Shown: positions 8,939 through 17,734, counted from the first letter of the stretch. The stretch: DNA of 64,000 nucleotides from Bdellovibrio sp. BCCA (GCF_037996825.1 NZ_JBBNAC010000001.1:3658001-3722000), one strand, 5' to 3'. The notes: generated by a model not told the origin, from the sequence alone. Translations and numbers: made by a program.

Positions 8939-11900
8939 AGAGGTCCCAAGTCAAGGAAGTCTATATGTCCATTCTTAATACCAGGCACTCCTTTTCGTTC
9001 AAGCCACTCAATCACTTGGCCGGATGCCCTGAATACTTTATTGCCACCATTTCTGCCTAAACCGATTCTTAAGTATCTATTGGAATTTGCGAGCTTACAT
9101 ACAGGTCCCGCAGCTGCTGCACTTCCCACGGCGGCAGGAACACCTATCAATTCATCTAGCGCCGCGCCTGGCGTGTCCAGATCAGTGGAATATAGAACTC
9201 CCAACGCGACACCAACAATTACTGGAATTGCAAATTTGCCATTTGGATCAATGAAATTTACCGGATCTGAAAAGGAATAACCATAAAGATTTGTTTCAAC
9301 TCCTGGAACTTTTCCAACTGTGTTTAAATATCCGTACAAATTTACTCCACCACCGTTGAATAAAATTGGATCTTTACTCGTCCACCGCCCAATTTCAGGA
9401 TCATAATCACGTGCGCCAAATTTTAATAAGTTAGTTTTTTCGTCATAAATTCCACCTGCGAATCCATATGGTTGGAATCCAACGTTGGTATTTGACAAGA
9501 TTTTACCCCATTCATTGTATTCAATTTGTTGTACGGGAACGCCACTTTCGGCATTTACCACAAGACGAGGCGATCCAAGATGATCTTTAAGAATTCTATA
9601 ATATTTATCGTGAACCCGCATAAAGTCAGGAGAACTCGAGTGAGAAGAATAAAAAAACTCTTTCACTTGCTTAGTCTTTTCATTTATTTGCATTGCGATT
9701 TGGTTTTGTGACTGAAAAATATTTCGATATATTTTCTCATCGTTTAAAAAACCAAAAATTCTACGCCCCGCCGAATCAATTTTATACTGAACTTTTTCTC
9801 CAATCCCTAAATGTATTTCATTTAATTCTCCGAATTGGTCATAATTATAAATGTCTTTGGATAACACACCTATTTGTTTTGAAATTAAATCTCCGTTGGA
9901 ATTATAAGAAAATGAAGTGGATCTAAAACTAAGAATTCTATCTTGATCATCAAACGTCGAAAAAAAAGAAATCCCTCCGATAACTCCTGATATTCGATTT
10001 CCATTGGCATCATAAACATATTTACTGTATGTAGAATTATTTTTCTTAACTTCAATGAGTCGGCCCGAACTGTCGTAAAGGTATTCGAATTCTGTTGTTC
10101 GACCTAAAATTGTCTCAATTTTCCCAATAATTCTTCCAGTTAAATCTCTCCTTAGTATATATGAGTATAAATCCTGAGAAGGGCCTGCCTGTGAGTTGAA
10201 CGTAGAAGTGTACGATTCTAAGTCTCCATACTGATCATACGTTCTAACATCAGCAATGCCTCGCAATTGTGTCGATTTCAACCTTGCCGAATCGGAATAA
10301 TAGGCAATGCTCATGGGGCCTATACTCTTTATTTTTCCGATATTGTTATATGCGTAATTGACCTTGGACGATGTCAACAATGTATCTGCATTTACCACGC
10401 GCCACAAAAGACGCAATTCATTATCGCGCTCAAACAATATACTTGAAAATCCTGAAGTATCGGCTTGTCTTTCGGAACGAACTATTTCTCCAGCATAAGA
10501 ATATTCGGTTTTTATTCCGCTAATTGCACGTACTGATTTTATTCGTTCTGAATTAGGAAAATAAGTGTATTCTTCTTTCGCAAAGCCGGACTGGAAATTT
10601 GAAAGCAAGCCTGAAATTGAATCATAGTTATAAATAAGAGCTTTTCCGTCGGGCCGCTGAATGCTGGTCACCTGCTTATCCAAATTGTATGTATAGCGTA
10701 TACTAGAAGAATTCCCTCCTATTTGCGGAGCATTATATTGCGCAACTAAGTCCATTATATTAATAGTAAACTCATGCCGCGATCTTCCTGGAGGAGTTAT
10801 GCTAACGAGATTTCCATTTACGTCGTAGTCATAACTTGTCTCTCTCCCATCTGAAAAAACCTGTTTTTTTACTCTACCTACTAAGTCATACTGAAATGCC
10901 GTCTCTTCATTTCTAGCATTTTTGATTTTCTCGAGGAAACCATTTGAGCTGTAAGTAAAATTCGTAGCTTTTTTCGCGCCTTGCTTCAACTCAGATAAGC
11001 GACCACGCAAATCGTAAGAATATGTCCAGGGAATGTCGTTAGCATATTGAGATTTTATTGGCCTCTCATACGAATCTAAAGTTGTTGAAGTAATAACACC
11101 GTTAAAGTTTTTAAAAGAAAGAATTTTGGAGGAGGAATTATAAACATTCTCTTGAGTCATTCTAAAGTTATCTACAACTTTAGTTGATATTGTTTTCAAT
11201 GTGGAAAAAGAAAATGGATTCGAGAGCGACGAGGGCGTTACTTCATAAGTGAAGGTCGTTAGATTACTTTTGCGACCAATAAAGTCAGTTTCTCTTGCCA
11301 AAACTTTTTTTATACTCCCAAATCTGATGTCATCTGAGACCTCTCTGTTTTGGCTTCCAGTATAACTTTGAAAAAAAGTGCCACCATTTGAATATGATTT
11401 CTGTAAATCTGATTCACCCGACGGCTGGGTTTCAATACTTGAGTAGCTGTTATCGACCTCATTTACATTGAAATTATATGTCCAAGTTCTACCCATCTTT
11501 GATTTTTTGGTAATCTGGTTACCCGACCATTCCAAATTTAAGGAAAAATCCCAAGAAGGACCTGCACTATCCCTATCAGAGGCCAGTCGTCCCGATTCCG
11601 TATACGTCATTTCAGAGAACTGACCATTTGGTCTATAAAATCGTTTCATCAGTTCTGTATTTGAATAGTAAGTGATTTTATATTTCTCATTATTAGGATT
11701 TGTGACGGTCGCTATCAAGCCATTAGCTCCAGTAGTAACCTGAGTCTCTTGCCCATATGGTGATTGAATAGTTGTCAGTCGTCCGGAAGAGTCTCGAAGA
11801 AATTTTGTTTCATTTCCAAATGCATCTGTAATTTTTGATAGCTTCGAAGAAGAATCATACGAAAATTTGTACTTTTCATATCCAGTTAGTTCGCTTCGTG

Positions 11901-12672
11901 TTTTTAAGTGCCTACCAGAACCATCGAAAACGTAGACCTCGCCATTGCTAACCACAGAGTCATTTCCATCTCCATAGTTTGCATAACTCTTCTCGACAGA
12001 GTTTCCGTTTCCAGTGAACAGTCTCTGGTTCACGCGGTCATAGTAGTGAACTATATCGACAGTCCAAGCTTCGGGATTAAAAGATGGACCTCGATGAATT
12101 TTTGGGTATGAGGTAATAAAATCTAAGGCGTACCCGGAAGAGTAATAGAGATTAAAATTTGTACCCACTATTGGAATTAACTCTCCAACAGTTAGATTAT
12201 CTACGTTTATAATTGAACCATTTGACTCACGTGTGCACTCGCCAATTGGTTCGTTATATGCCAAACCCGTGCCCTCGAAGGAAATATCTGTGGTGCTAGA
12301 ATGCGGAACTCCGTCTTCGTCTACCCCAGTTAACGTGGCTTTATATACAGCCTGATAAGTTTGAGCAGCTGTTGGTTTAAATCTTGCGATAAAGGTACAT
12401 TTTTGGCCTGGATTTAAACTCCTTCCTGCGCAGTTATTACTTATTATACTAATTGAAGAAGATGTCGAGATTGCGGACCACGCGATACTAAATGTAGCCG
12501 TACCAGTATTTTGAATAAATCCTTCAAGTTCTGACGAGTTGTACAAATAGGTGACGGGAAATCGATATTCGTTATCAGCGAGATTTGATGAGATCAATGC
12601 ATCTTTTTTAGAAGATGCAAAGCAAGATAAAGTTGTAACCAACAATAGGAAAGAATAAGGAATGTATTTCAT
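8935..12672 (-). CDS. Rhs/YD-repeat protein with variable C-terminal domain
   Basis: 1245 residues from the ATG at 12670-12672, chosen because GTGGAG lies 6-9 bases upstream and the product then begins with a signal peptide (MKYIPYSFLLLVTTLSCFA). An in-frame ATG 36 codons upstream would bury that peptide. After a choice-of-anchor/ASPM-like beta domain (about 35-140, ending FEGTG) come many YD repeats (forms such as YDSSGRLIEV and YDANGNRI) that build the Rhs shell. The core box is RDYDPEIGRWTSKDPI, then NLYGY, then FIDPNG. The last 100 residues differ from the core: a hydrophobic stretch, a Gly/Ala linker, then a polar end (NRYLRIGLGRN to HIDFLDLGPL) that would be the toxin. There is no PAAR or VgrG domain, so Sec export rather than a T6SS is suggested. 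By eye the gene is more AT-rich than its neighbours. Confidence 0.88.
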   Translation of the reverse strand: MKYIPYSFLLLVTTLSCFASSKKDALISSNLADNEYRFPVTYLYNSSELEGFIQNTGTATFSIAWSAISTSSSISIISNNCAGRSLNPGQKCTFIARFKPTAAQTYQAVYKATLTGVDEDGVPHSSTTDISFEGTGLAYNEPIGECTRESNGSIINVDNLTVGELIPIVGTNFNLYYSSGYALDFITSYPKIHRGPSFNPEAWTVDIVHYYDRVNQRLFTGNGNSVEKSYANYGDGNDSVVSNGEVYVFDGSGRHLKTRSELTGYEKYKFSYDSSSKLSKITDAFGNETKFLRDSSGRLTTIQSPYGQETQVTTGANGLIATVTNPNNEKYKITYYSNTELMKRFYRPNGQFSEMTYTESGRLASDRDSAGPSWDFSLNLEWSGNQITKKSKMGRTWTYNFNVNEVDNSYSSIETQPSGESDLQKSYSNGGTFFQSYTGSQNREVSDDIRFGSIKKVLARETDFIGRKSNLTTFTYEVTPSSLSNPFSFSTLKTISTKVVDNFRMTQENVYNSSSKILSFKNFNGVITSTTLDSYERPIKSQYANDIPWTYSYDLRGRLSELKQGAKKATNFTYSSNGFLEKIKNARNEETAFQYDLVGRVKKQVFSDGRETSYDYDVNGNLVSITPPGRSRHEFTINIMDLVAQYNAPQIGGNSSSIRYTYNLDKQVTSIQRPDGKALIYNYDSISGLLSNFQSGFAKEEYTYFPNSERIKSVRAISGIKTEYSYAGEIVRSERQADTSGFSSILFERDNELRLLWRVVNADTLLTSSKVNYAYNNIGKIKSIGPMSIAYYSDSARLKSTQLRGIADVRTYDQYGDLESYTSTFNSQAGPSQDLYSYILRRDLTGRIIGKIETILGRTTEFEYLYDSSGRLIEVKKNNSTYSKYVYDANGNRISGVIGGISFFSTFDDQDRILSFRSTSFSYNSNGDLISKQIGVLSKDIYNYDQFGELNEIHLGIGEKVQYKIDSAGRRIFGFLNDEKIYRNIFQSQNQIAMQINEKTKQVKEFFYSSHSSSPDFMRVHDKYYRILKDHLGSPRLVVNAESGVPVQQIEYNEWGKILSNTNVGFQPYGFAGGIYDEKTNLLKFGARDYDPEIGRWTSKDPILFNGGGVNLYGYLNTVGKVPGVETNLYGYSFSDPVNFIDPNGKFAIPVIVGVALGVLYSTDLDTPGAALDELIGVPAAVGSAAAAGPVCKLANSNRYLRIGLGRNGGNKVFRASGQVIEWLERKGVPGIKNGHIDFLDLGPL

Positions 12673-12944
12673 CACAAACTCCACGAGTGCTTCCTGTTTC
12701 TCGAAATGACAAGATGCCCATAAGAAATTTATAAAAATATTCTGTTTATAGAACGATAAGAAAAGTATGAAGAAACGCAATCGCTATTTTTTAATGGCTT
12801 TTTTAAAATGATGAAAACATATGCAGATTATGAGCCATATCAAATAAATTGGAGTTTACAGTTTTTCTTTTGTTTAATTTTTGTTGATGCACTTCATAAA
12901 CATTCTTTTATTTTATCGGAAAATGGCTCGACTTAAGTATTGAA
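12673..12944. other. AT-rich intergenic region upstream of the Rhs operon
   Basis: No gene is seen here. The sequence is clearly AT-rich by eye and separates the divergent Rhs operon and TonB-like gene. On the minus strand there are TATAAA-like hexamers around 12728-12745 that could be -10 elements for the Rhs operon. No convincing -35 partner was found, so no promoter is called. Confidence 0.4.
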
Positions 12945-13092
12945 CATCATCATGTCTGGATCTCCAGTGATGAGGACTGACAATCGCGCGAACAGGTCTG
13001 TAGTTATTTCAGACCCTCCTAAACCCATCTGCAACTGAGGGCCACCTAGAGTGGCCCGGGAATTGATAATGCATCTCCTGATATCACAGGAG
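12945..13092 (+). promoter_or_regulatory. structured leader with Shine-Dalgarno inside a hairpin
   Basis: Four hairpins follow one another before the TonB-like gene. (1) CATCA/TGATG (12948-12952 with 12968-12972) continues past a 3-base bulge into CTGG/CCAG. (2) GGTCTG/CAGACC lies at 12995-13015. (3) GGGCCAC/GTGGCCC lies at 13039-13057 with loop CTAGA. (4) CTCCTG/CAGGAG lies at 13075-13092. The last arm contains the AGGAG that serves the ATG at 13098, so folding would hide the ribosome-binding site. None is followed by a T-tract. I match it to no known riboswitch class. Candidate cis-regulatory RNA. Confidence 0.5.
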
Positions 13093-13097
13093 TACCT

Positions 13098-14468
13098 ATG
13101 GGTTTTAATATGGACGACGACAAGTCAAATAATAAGGATCAGCTGAGTCTTTTTGACTTTCAGATACCCAAGGCAGACTTCGTTCCTGCGAAAAAAGAAG
13201 AAGGTTCCGCGGCCATTGATTTTGATATTTGGATGATGGCTCATCGCGAACCAGAGCAAAGCAAAACATCTCGCTTTATGACGGTCTCTGCCGTTGTTCA
13301 TGCCGCAGCGATTTTGTTGGTCGCTATGATGACCGTGCCTCTTGTTGAACAAGCAAAAACTGAAACCATCACGATTGAAATTGAAGATGTTAAACCGCCA
13401 GTAAGAATGGCGCGTGGTGCACCTGTACCGCCAACTCAAGGTGGAACTCCGGCAAAAGAAATAACTCCTGTTGTTGAAAAACTGGAGGACGCGGGCAGCC
13501 CTAACGACGTTATTGTTGCAAAACCAAAGGCCACTTCCAAAGCAGTAGCAAAGGCGAAAGCCGCGACTCCAAAAGCGAAAGCTTCTGCAAAAGTCGCTGC
13601 CCATGCCACTCCCAAGGCAGGCGTTGCCAAAACGGCGGGAAGAAGTATTGCCCCTAAAGCAACGATGAAAGCTGTTCCAATGACTATCGATGATATCGAT
13701 GCTCCGGAACTCGATGAAGGCGAAGTTGCCAATGCCAAAGTCGCCTCTCAAATGAACGAGGACTTCAACGAAGATTTTGAAAACATCGATAACTCAAGAA
13801 GAGCGGCTCTTGAAAAAGAAAAGAAATCCATGGATGCCATGGCCGCCGCTCTCGCAGCAGAACAAGATGAAAATCTGAACGCCCTTGACGAGGCAAATAA
13901 AGAAGAGGCTTCTCGTTTAGCGGCAGCACAGGATTCTTTACGTAAGAAAAATGCCAACGCCATTGCCTCGGCTTTGGCTTCTGAAAAAGCCGCCGCCGCT
14001 GCTGCAGCTCGTGAAGCCGCAGCTCGCGAAGCCGCTGCAAAACGCGCAGGACTTGGTGGAAACGGAAATGGTCTTGGCACTAAAGAAGGTTCTGGCGCAG
14101 GCAACACGGGTTCTCAAGGCCCAGGGACTCAGGTCGCAGGAATGCCGCAAGGAGTTCGCAGCTTGGATCAACTTCGTCAAATGCCTGGAAATCCACGTCC
14201 ACAGTATGATCGCGAAGAGCGTCGTCGTGGTGACCAAGGTAAGGTGGCTTTCGTTGCTTACATCAGCAAAGAAGGTTACCCAAGTCAGTTCAGAATGATT
14301 TCATCGACTGGATTTAGAAACTTGGATTCAAAAACTTTGGCCGCTCTAAAAAAATGGCGCTTCTATCCTGGACAAGAAGGATGGGTTGAGCTTCCATTCC
14401 GTTGGGACTTAAAAGGTGGTATTCAAGAAGACGGCGGATTGTTACGTCGAAGTGTAAGCCGTCGCTAG
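13098..14468 (+). CDS. TonB/AgmX-like energy-transducing envelope protein
   Basis: 456 residues in the layout of TonB-type proteins: a cytoplasmic N-terminus of about 58 residues, one transmembrane helix (about 60-82, VSAVVHAAAILLVAMMTV), a Pro/Lys/Ala-rich periplasmic region, a long Ala/Glu-rich coiled-coil segment (about 225-325), a Gly-rich linker, and a C-terminal domain (about 370-445) with the TonB-like pattern of a polar strand, then LDSKTLAALKKWRFYPG. The unusually long cytoplasmic part is more like the AgmX/GltJ-type proteins of gliding and predatory bacteria than E. coli TonB. No exbB/exbD partner is nearby. The AGGAG start signal lies in a hairpin of the leader. Confidence 0.75.
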   Translation: MGFNMDDDKSNNKDQLSLFDFQIPKADFVPAKKEEGSAAIDFDIWMMAHREPEQSKTSRFMTVSAVVHAAAILLVAMMTVPLVEQAKTETITIEIEDVKPPVRMARGAPVPPTQGGTPAKEITPVVEKLEDAGSPNDVIVAKPKATSKAVAKAKAATPKAKASAKVAAHATPKAGVAKTAGRSIAPKATMKAVPMTIDDIDAPELDEGEVANAKVASQMNEDFNEDFENIDNSRRAALEKEKKSMDAMAAALAAEQDENLNALDEANKEEASRLAAAQDSLRKKNANAIASALASEKAAAAAAAREAAAREAAAKRAGLGGNGNGLGTKEGSGAGNTGSQGPGTQVAGMPQGVRSLDQLRQMPGNPRPQYDREERRRGDQGKVAFVAYISKEGYPSQFRMISSTGFRNLDSKTLAALKKWRFYPGQEGWVELPFRWDLKGGIQEDGGLLRRSVSRR

Positions 14469-14477
14469 TTCGAAAAC

Positions 14478-15518
14478 TTATTTCATGTAAGTGACACTAT
14501 AGAGGGACTCTTTGAGTTCCTCTTTTGTTATCCAGATATTGCCTTGTTCGCAGCGATTGCGAAATTTCGGATAGTACGTCGAGCAATCACTTCCCCAGGT
14601 ATTGCGAATCAAATAATGACATTGACCTTTGATCATACGACGAGCTGCAATCACGCTGGAGTGATCCGCGTGTTTATTATCTCCGCCTTCATCGGGAGGC
14701 ATGATTGTATAAGCGTTGTAACCAATCGCTGACACGCGACCGTTTTCTAACGCCGAATCAATGGTCGCGAAAAGTTTTGCGGCGCCCTGGTCTTTTGTGA
14801 TTTCACCTTTTTTGATGCGCTCTTCGTATTGAGCTAAATCATCACCGAATTTCACCATCACCGGGATTAAAGGCACGGGCCAAGGCTTGCGCTGACAGCG
14901 CTTATCAAGCTCTGTCTCATAAACATCGGCCATCGCTACCGAAAGCGGATCGACGATTGCCGAAGTAAAGTCTGTTTGCGGTCGAAACAGAGGGCATCGA
15001 TTGACGTCTTGATAGCTTTTATTTTTCTTGTAGTGCACGCGCGCGATATTTTTTAAAAACTTCATTTGATTGTCTTCAGTAGACGGAAAGTTTTTTTCTG
15101 CACACATGCCTTTGGCATTCGCAAGCAAGATTGTTGTATCTTCTTGGCCACCAGTATCAGTAAGACCCGCTGAATTTAAAATATTTTGCGGATCATATTT
15201 TCCCGCAGATTCTTTGCGGTGTGTTTGCACGCGGTTGTAGAAATCTGGATTTTCCTGCAAATAATTTTTCACTTCCGGTCGAGAAGAATGTTCGAGCTGA
15301 TAAGGGTCCGCCAGAATAAACGTCGATGCGATATCAGTAGCAGAAACTCTTTGTTTGACCCTTTGAGAAATTAAATCGGCCGAAGTGTAAGCAAAACACC
15401 AGCTAAGCTCACCCTGATCGCGGTTAGGCCCCAGCTCGGATCGATAATCGATACTGGAACACGACTCTTTGGCGTGAGCGATGGAGATAAAACTAAGAAC
15501 GATCAGAAAAGCCTTCAT
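14478..15518 (-). CDS. papain-like (C1) cysteine protease, exported
   Basis: 346 residues with a signal peptide (1-16, LIVLSFISIAHA). The papain-family active site is present: oxyanion Gln35 in RDQGELSWCFAY, nucleophile Cys41, His286 in DHSSVIAARR, and Asn306 in LIRNTWG. Six or more Cys in the C-terminal part (CHYL, SDCS, NRCEQ) suggest disulfides. It is longer than minimal papain, with an insert between the Cys and His lobes. An exported protease fits degradation of prey or extracellular protein. It is convergent with the TonB-like gene, 9 bases away, with no clear hairpin between. Confidence 0.85.
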   Translation of the reverse strand: MKAFLIVLSFISIAHAKESCSSIDYRSELGPNRDQGELSWCFAYTSADLISQRVKQRVSATDIASTFILADPYQLEHSSRPEVKNYLQENPDFYNRVQTHRKESAGKYDPQNILNSAGLTDTGGQEDTTILLANAKGMCAEKNFPSTEDNQMKFLKNIARVHYKKNKSYQDVNRCPLFRPQTDFTSAIVDPLSVAMADVYETELDKRCQRKPWPVPLIPVMVKFGDDLAQYEERIKKGEITKDQGAAKLFATIDSALENGRVSAIGYNAYTIMPPDEGGDNKHADHSSVIAARRMIKGQCHYLIRNTWGSDCSTYYPKFRNRCEQGNIWITKEELKESLYSVTYMK

Positions 15519-15580
15519 ATACCAAGGACTTATCGGATCTCTCCGGGAGGACTTTAAGAATCCAGAAGAATCCGGGAAAC

Positions 15581-15612
15581 AAAAAAAGCCCTTGGGAGCG
15601 ACCCAAAGGCTT
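15581..15612 (-). terminator. rho-independent terminator of the 42-residue gene
   Basis: AAGCC and TTGGG on the left pair with CCCAA and GGCTT on the right around loop AGCGA, with one mismatch. A run of seven A precedes it on the plus strand, giving a T-tract on the minus strand directly after the hairpin. It sits 28 bases beyond the stop of the small basic gene. Confidence 0.8.
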
Positions 15613-15639
15613 ATCTAAGTACTTAAAATCAATAAGCAA

Positions 15640-15768
15640 TTAGTCTTTAAAAAGCACTTTCGCAGACTTAGTAGTGCCTTTAGTGCGCACAGCTGCTTTA
15701 CGCTTTTTACCGCTTGTCGATTTTTTCTTTTCGCGGATGTATTCAAGTTTTTTTGTTTTAGAAGCCAT
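15640..15768 (-). CDS. small very basic protein, 42 residues
   Basis: The ATG at 15766-15768 has AGGAGAG upstream at a good distance, and a terminator follows the stop, so a real short transcript is likely. The product starts MASKTKKLEYIREKKKSTSG and is rich in Lys, Arg, Ser and Thr throughout (GKKRKAAVRTKGTTKSAK), ending VLFKD. There is no hydrophobic segment. Nucleic-acid or ribosome binding is a plausible guess from charge alone. I do not recognise a family. Confidence 0.75.
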   Translation of the reverse strand: MASKTKKLEYIREKKKSTSGKKRKAAVRTKGTTKSAKVLFKD

Positions 15769-15804
15769 GGTCTCTCCTGAGTTTTTAACGGAACGAGTTA
15801 ATTA

Positions 15805-16629
15805 TCAAAACGGAATCTCCAAGTCAACCGAATGGCGGTAATCTCCCGAGATTTGCGGATTTCCCTGATAAGCATAGTTTAAAGCGAATCTAGGGCCTTT
15901 AAAACCCACTCCCGCGGTAATAAGTTCCCTTTTATCATCCGTATCGTTGGAATATCCAAAGCGCGTAATAATAAATTGATTCACGTAGGTCTCGATCCCG
16001 GCCATATAAACCGACTCGGAAGTGGCATCGAGGCGGAAGCGCACCATGGCCTGGTAGATATAATTAAATCCCCCGCCCACTGAAGTTTTGGGGCGAAATG
16101 CTTCCGGGATGTCTTTGTTTTCCCCAAAAATATTGTAGACCACCAAGGCCCATCCAATGTTTGCTTTCGGAGTATAAATCAACCCCAAGTCGCCGTTCAC
16201 CTGACGATAAGAAGAGTTCGGAATTTTGAATTCGAAGTAGTGACCCGTAACTCCTAAAGCCCATTTATCAACAACGAACTCTGCTAAAGACATATTGATG
16301 TCGCTGAACTTTAGTTCTCCCTGTGGAACGTCAGAATTTTTTTGCACGTATCCCAAAGCAGCTGGCAAAAAACTTTCCGGAGAGTTGTCACTCAACGTGA
16401 TGGCGAATTCGTCTTTGGCAAATGACGAGAAAAGATAGTGACCTCTTAAGTGCACCAAAGTTCCTGGATTCAAAAAAGAAGCATCGCCTGCTTCCACCGC
16501 CGCACGTCCAGTTCCGCCCGTCGCTGCGGAGATTGAGGAATTATAAACTTGGGCCGACGCTGTGTTCACGATAAGATAAACAAATAAAAAAACAGGAAGT
16601 TTTTTAATTAAGCTCAAAGGATGGGGCAT
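15805..16629 (-). CDS. outer-membrane beta-barrel protein (PorV/FadL-like)
   Basis: 274 residues. The signal peptide is about 1-26 (VFLFVYLIVNTASAQ). After it comes a Gly/Ala-rich start (SAATGGTGRAAVEAGDASFLNPG) seen in PorV/UPF0164-type and FadL-like barrels, then alternating strands and a C-terminal HSVDLEIPF ending in Phe, as in outer-membrane beta-signals. A GAGGTG precedes the start. The start codon CAT overlaps the start of the divergent M23 peptidase (CATG at 16627-16630), so each 5' region lies inside the other gene. The substrate is unknown. Confidence 0.75.
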   Translation of the reverse strand: MPHPLSLIKKLPVFLFVYLIVNTASAQVYNSSISAATGGTGRAAVEAGDASFLNPGTLVHLRGHYLFSSFAKDEFAITLSDNSPESFLPAALGYVQKNSDVPQGELKFSDINMSLAEFVVDKWALGVTGHYFEFKIPNSSYRQVNGDLGLIYTPKANIGWALVVYNIFGENKDIPEAFRPKTSVGGGFNYIYQAMVRFRLDATSESVYMAGIETYVNQFIITRFGYSNDTDDKRELITAGVGFKGPRFALNYAYQGNPQISGDYRHSVDLEIPF

Positions 16630-17734
16630 GACTTTTCACCTCGCAAGTATCGTGAGTGCGTTTCTTTTAGCATTCACATCCTACCAATCGGTCCAGGCCG
16701 GAGCCAACACTTTTACTGCTAAACCTGTGCGTCTTGGCGACAATCTTCTTTCTATTTTACGCCAACAAGGATTCTCGGAAAAACAACGCGAACAAGTTCT
16801 CGCTTCCGATAAAGGCCTTCGCAATTTATTTCTCACTCTCGATACTCGATATCTTGTTAGAAAAGCCGGAAATGAAGTTGAGCTTCGCATGTTTGATTCG
16901 CAAACTTCAGCAGCCTTTCGCATTCTCAAAAAAGGAACGAACGTTCAAGCAGGCGCTTACAAACCAAATTATAAAACAACTTATGCTCGCGTTGACGGTC
17001 GCGTGTATGGTTCTCTTCTGGGCAGTGTGCTTGCGAAAATCAACAGCAATTGGGTTGCGACTCGGTTTATGGATGCCTACGTTTTTGATATGGCTTCATC
17101 ACGTGATGTGACTCGCGGCGCACGCTTTTGGTTTACGGTGGAAAAGAAATATGAAGCCGGTCAGTTTGTAAAATACGGTGAGGTTCTGCAGACTTCGCTA
17201 GAGATCAATGGTTCACCTGTTCAGAAAAAGTTTGTGCGTTACAAAGACGGCGGCGTCTTTTTTAGTGCTCAGGATTTGATTGAAGATCGTCCTTTTTTTG
17301 CACCGGTTGAATATATCAAGGTGGCAAGTCGTTTTAAACCCAATCGTCTTCACCCGATCACGGGCCGCTTGCAACCGCATTTAGGAATTGATTTTGAGTT
17401 GCCAGTGGGTGAACCCGTTTTTGCTCCTCGAAAAGGAACTGTGGTGCGCTATGGGCATAATCACGCCGCCGGAAACTATATCGTGCTTTTACATTCCAAC
17501 GGCATGGAGACGGCTTACAATCACCTTTACCGCATCGATAAAAAAATCCGTCAGGGTCTGAAGGTCAATGTCGGGGAAAAAATCGCGGAAGTCGGTTGCA
17601 CGGGTTACTGCACGCGAGCGCATTTGCATTTCGCCGTAAAGAAAAAGGGCCGAATGGTCGACCCTATTAAATACATCAAATCTTATCCGCCACAGATGGA
17701 GCGCCTCTTAGAGGAGCGCGTGGCTAGTAACTAA
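16628..17734 (+). CDS. M23 (LytM-type) metallopeptidase, exported
   Basis: 368 residues with a signal peptide (1-24, SAFLLAFTSYQSVQA), an N-terminal region (about 30-225) and a C-terminal LytM domain (about 240-350). The zinc ligands are H251 and D255 in HLGID and H334 in HLHF, with a further catalytic H332 and H298 in YNHL. All key residues are present, so it can be a peptidoglycan endopeptidase. Such enzymes act in wall remodelling, including of prey walls. The ATG shares bases with the start of the divergent barrel gene. The stop overlaps that of the convergent lipoprotein gene by 4 bases. Confidence 0.9.
   Translation: MTFHLASIVSAFLLAFTSYQSVQAGANTFTAKPVRLGDNLLSILRQQGFSEKQREQVLASDKGLRNLFLTLDTRYLVRKAGNEVELRMFDSQTSAAFRILKKGTNVQAGAYKPNYKTTYARVDGRVYGSLLGSVLAKINSNWVATRFMDAYVFDMASSRDVTRGARFWFTVEKKYEAGQFVKYGEVLQTSLEINGSPVQKKFVRYKDGGVFFSAQDLIEDRPFFAPVEYIKVASRFKPNRLHPITGRLQPHLGIDFELPVGEPVFAPRKGTVVRYGHNHAAGNYIVLLHSNGMETAYNHLYRIDKKIRQGLKVNVGEKIAEVGCTGYCTRAHLHFAVKKKGRMVDPIKYIKSYPPQMERLLEERVASN

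Noticed and set aside
8935-12672. Type VI secretion or Tc toxin component
   Set aside because: No PAAR, VgrG or TcB-like partner is present, and the product has a Sec signal peptide.
13125-14240. Minus-strand Ser/Phe-rich frames opposite the TonB-like gene
   Set aside because: They mirror the Ala/Lys codon-rich coding strand and lack start signals.
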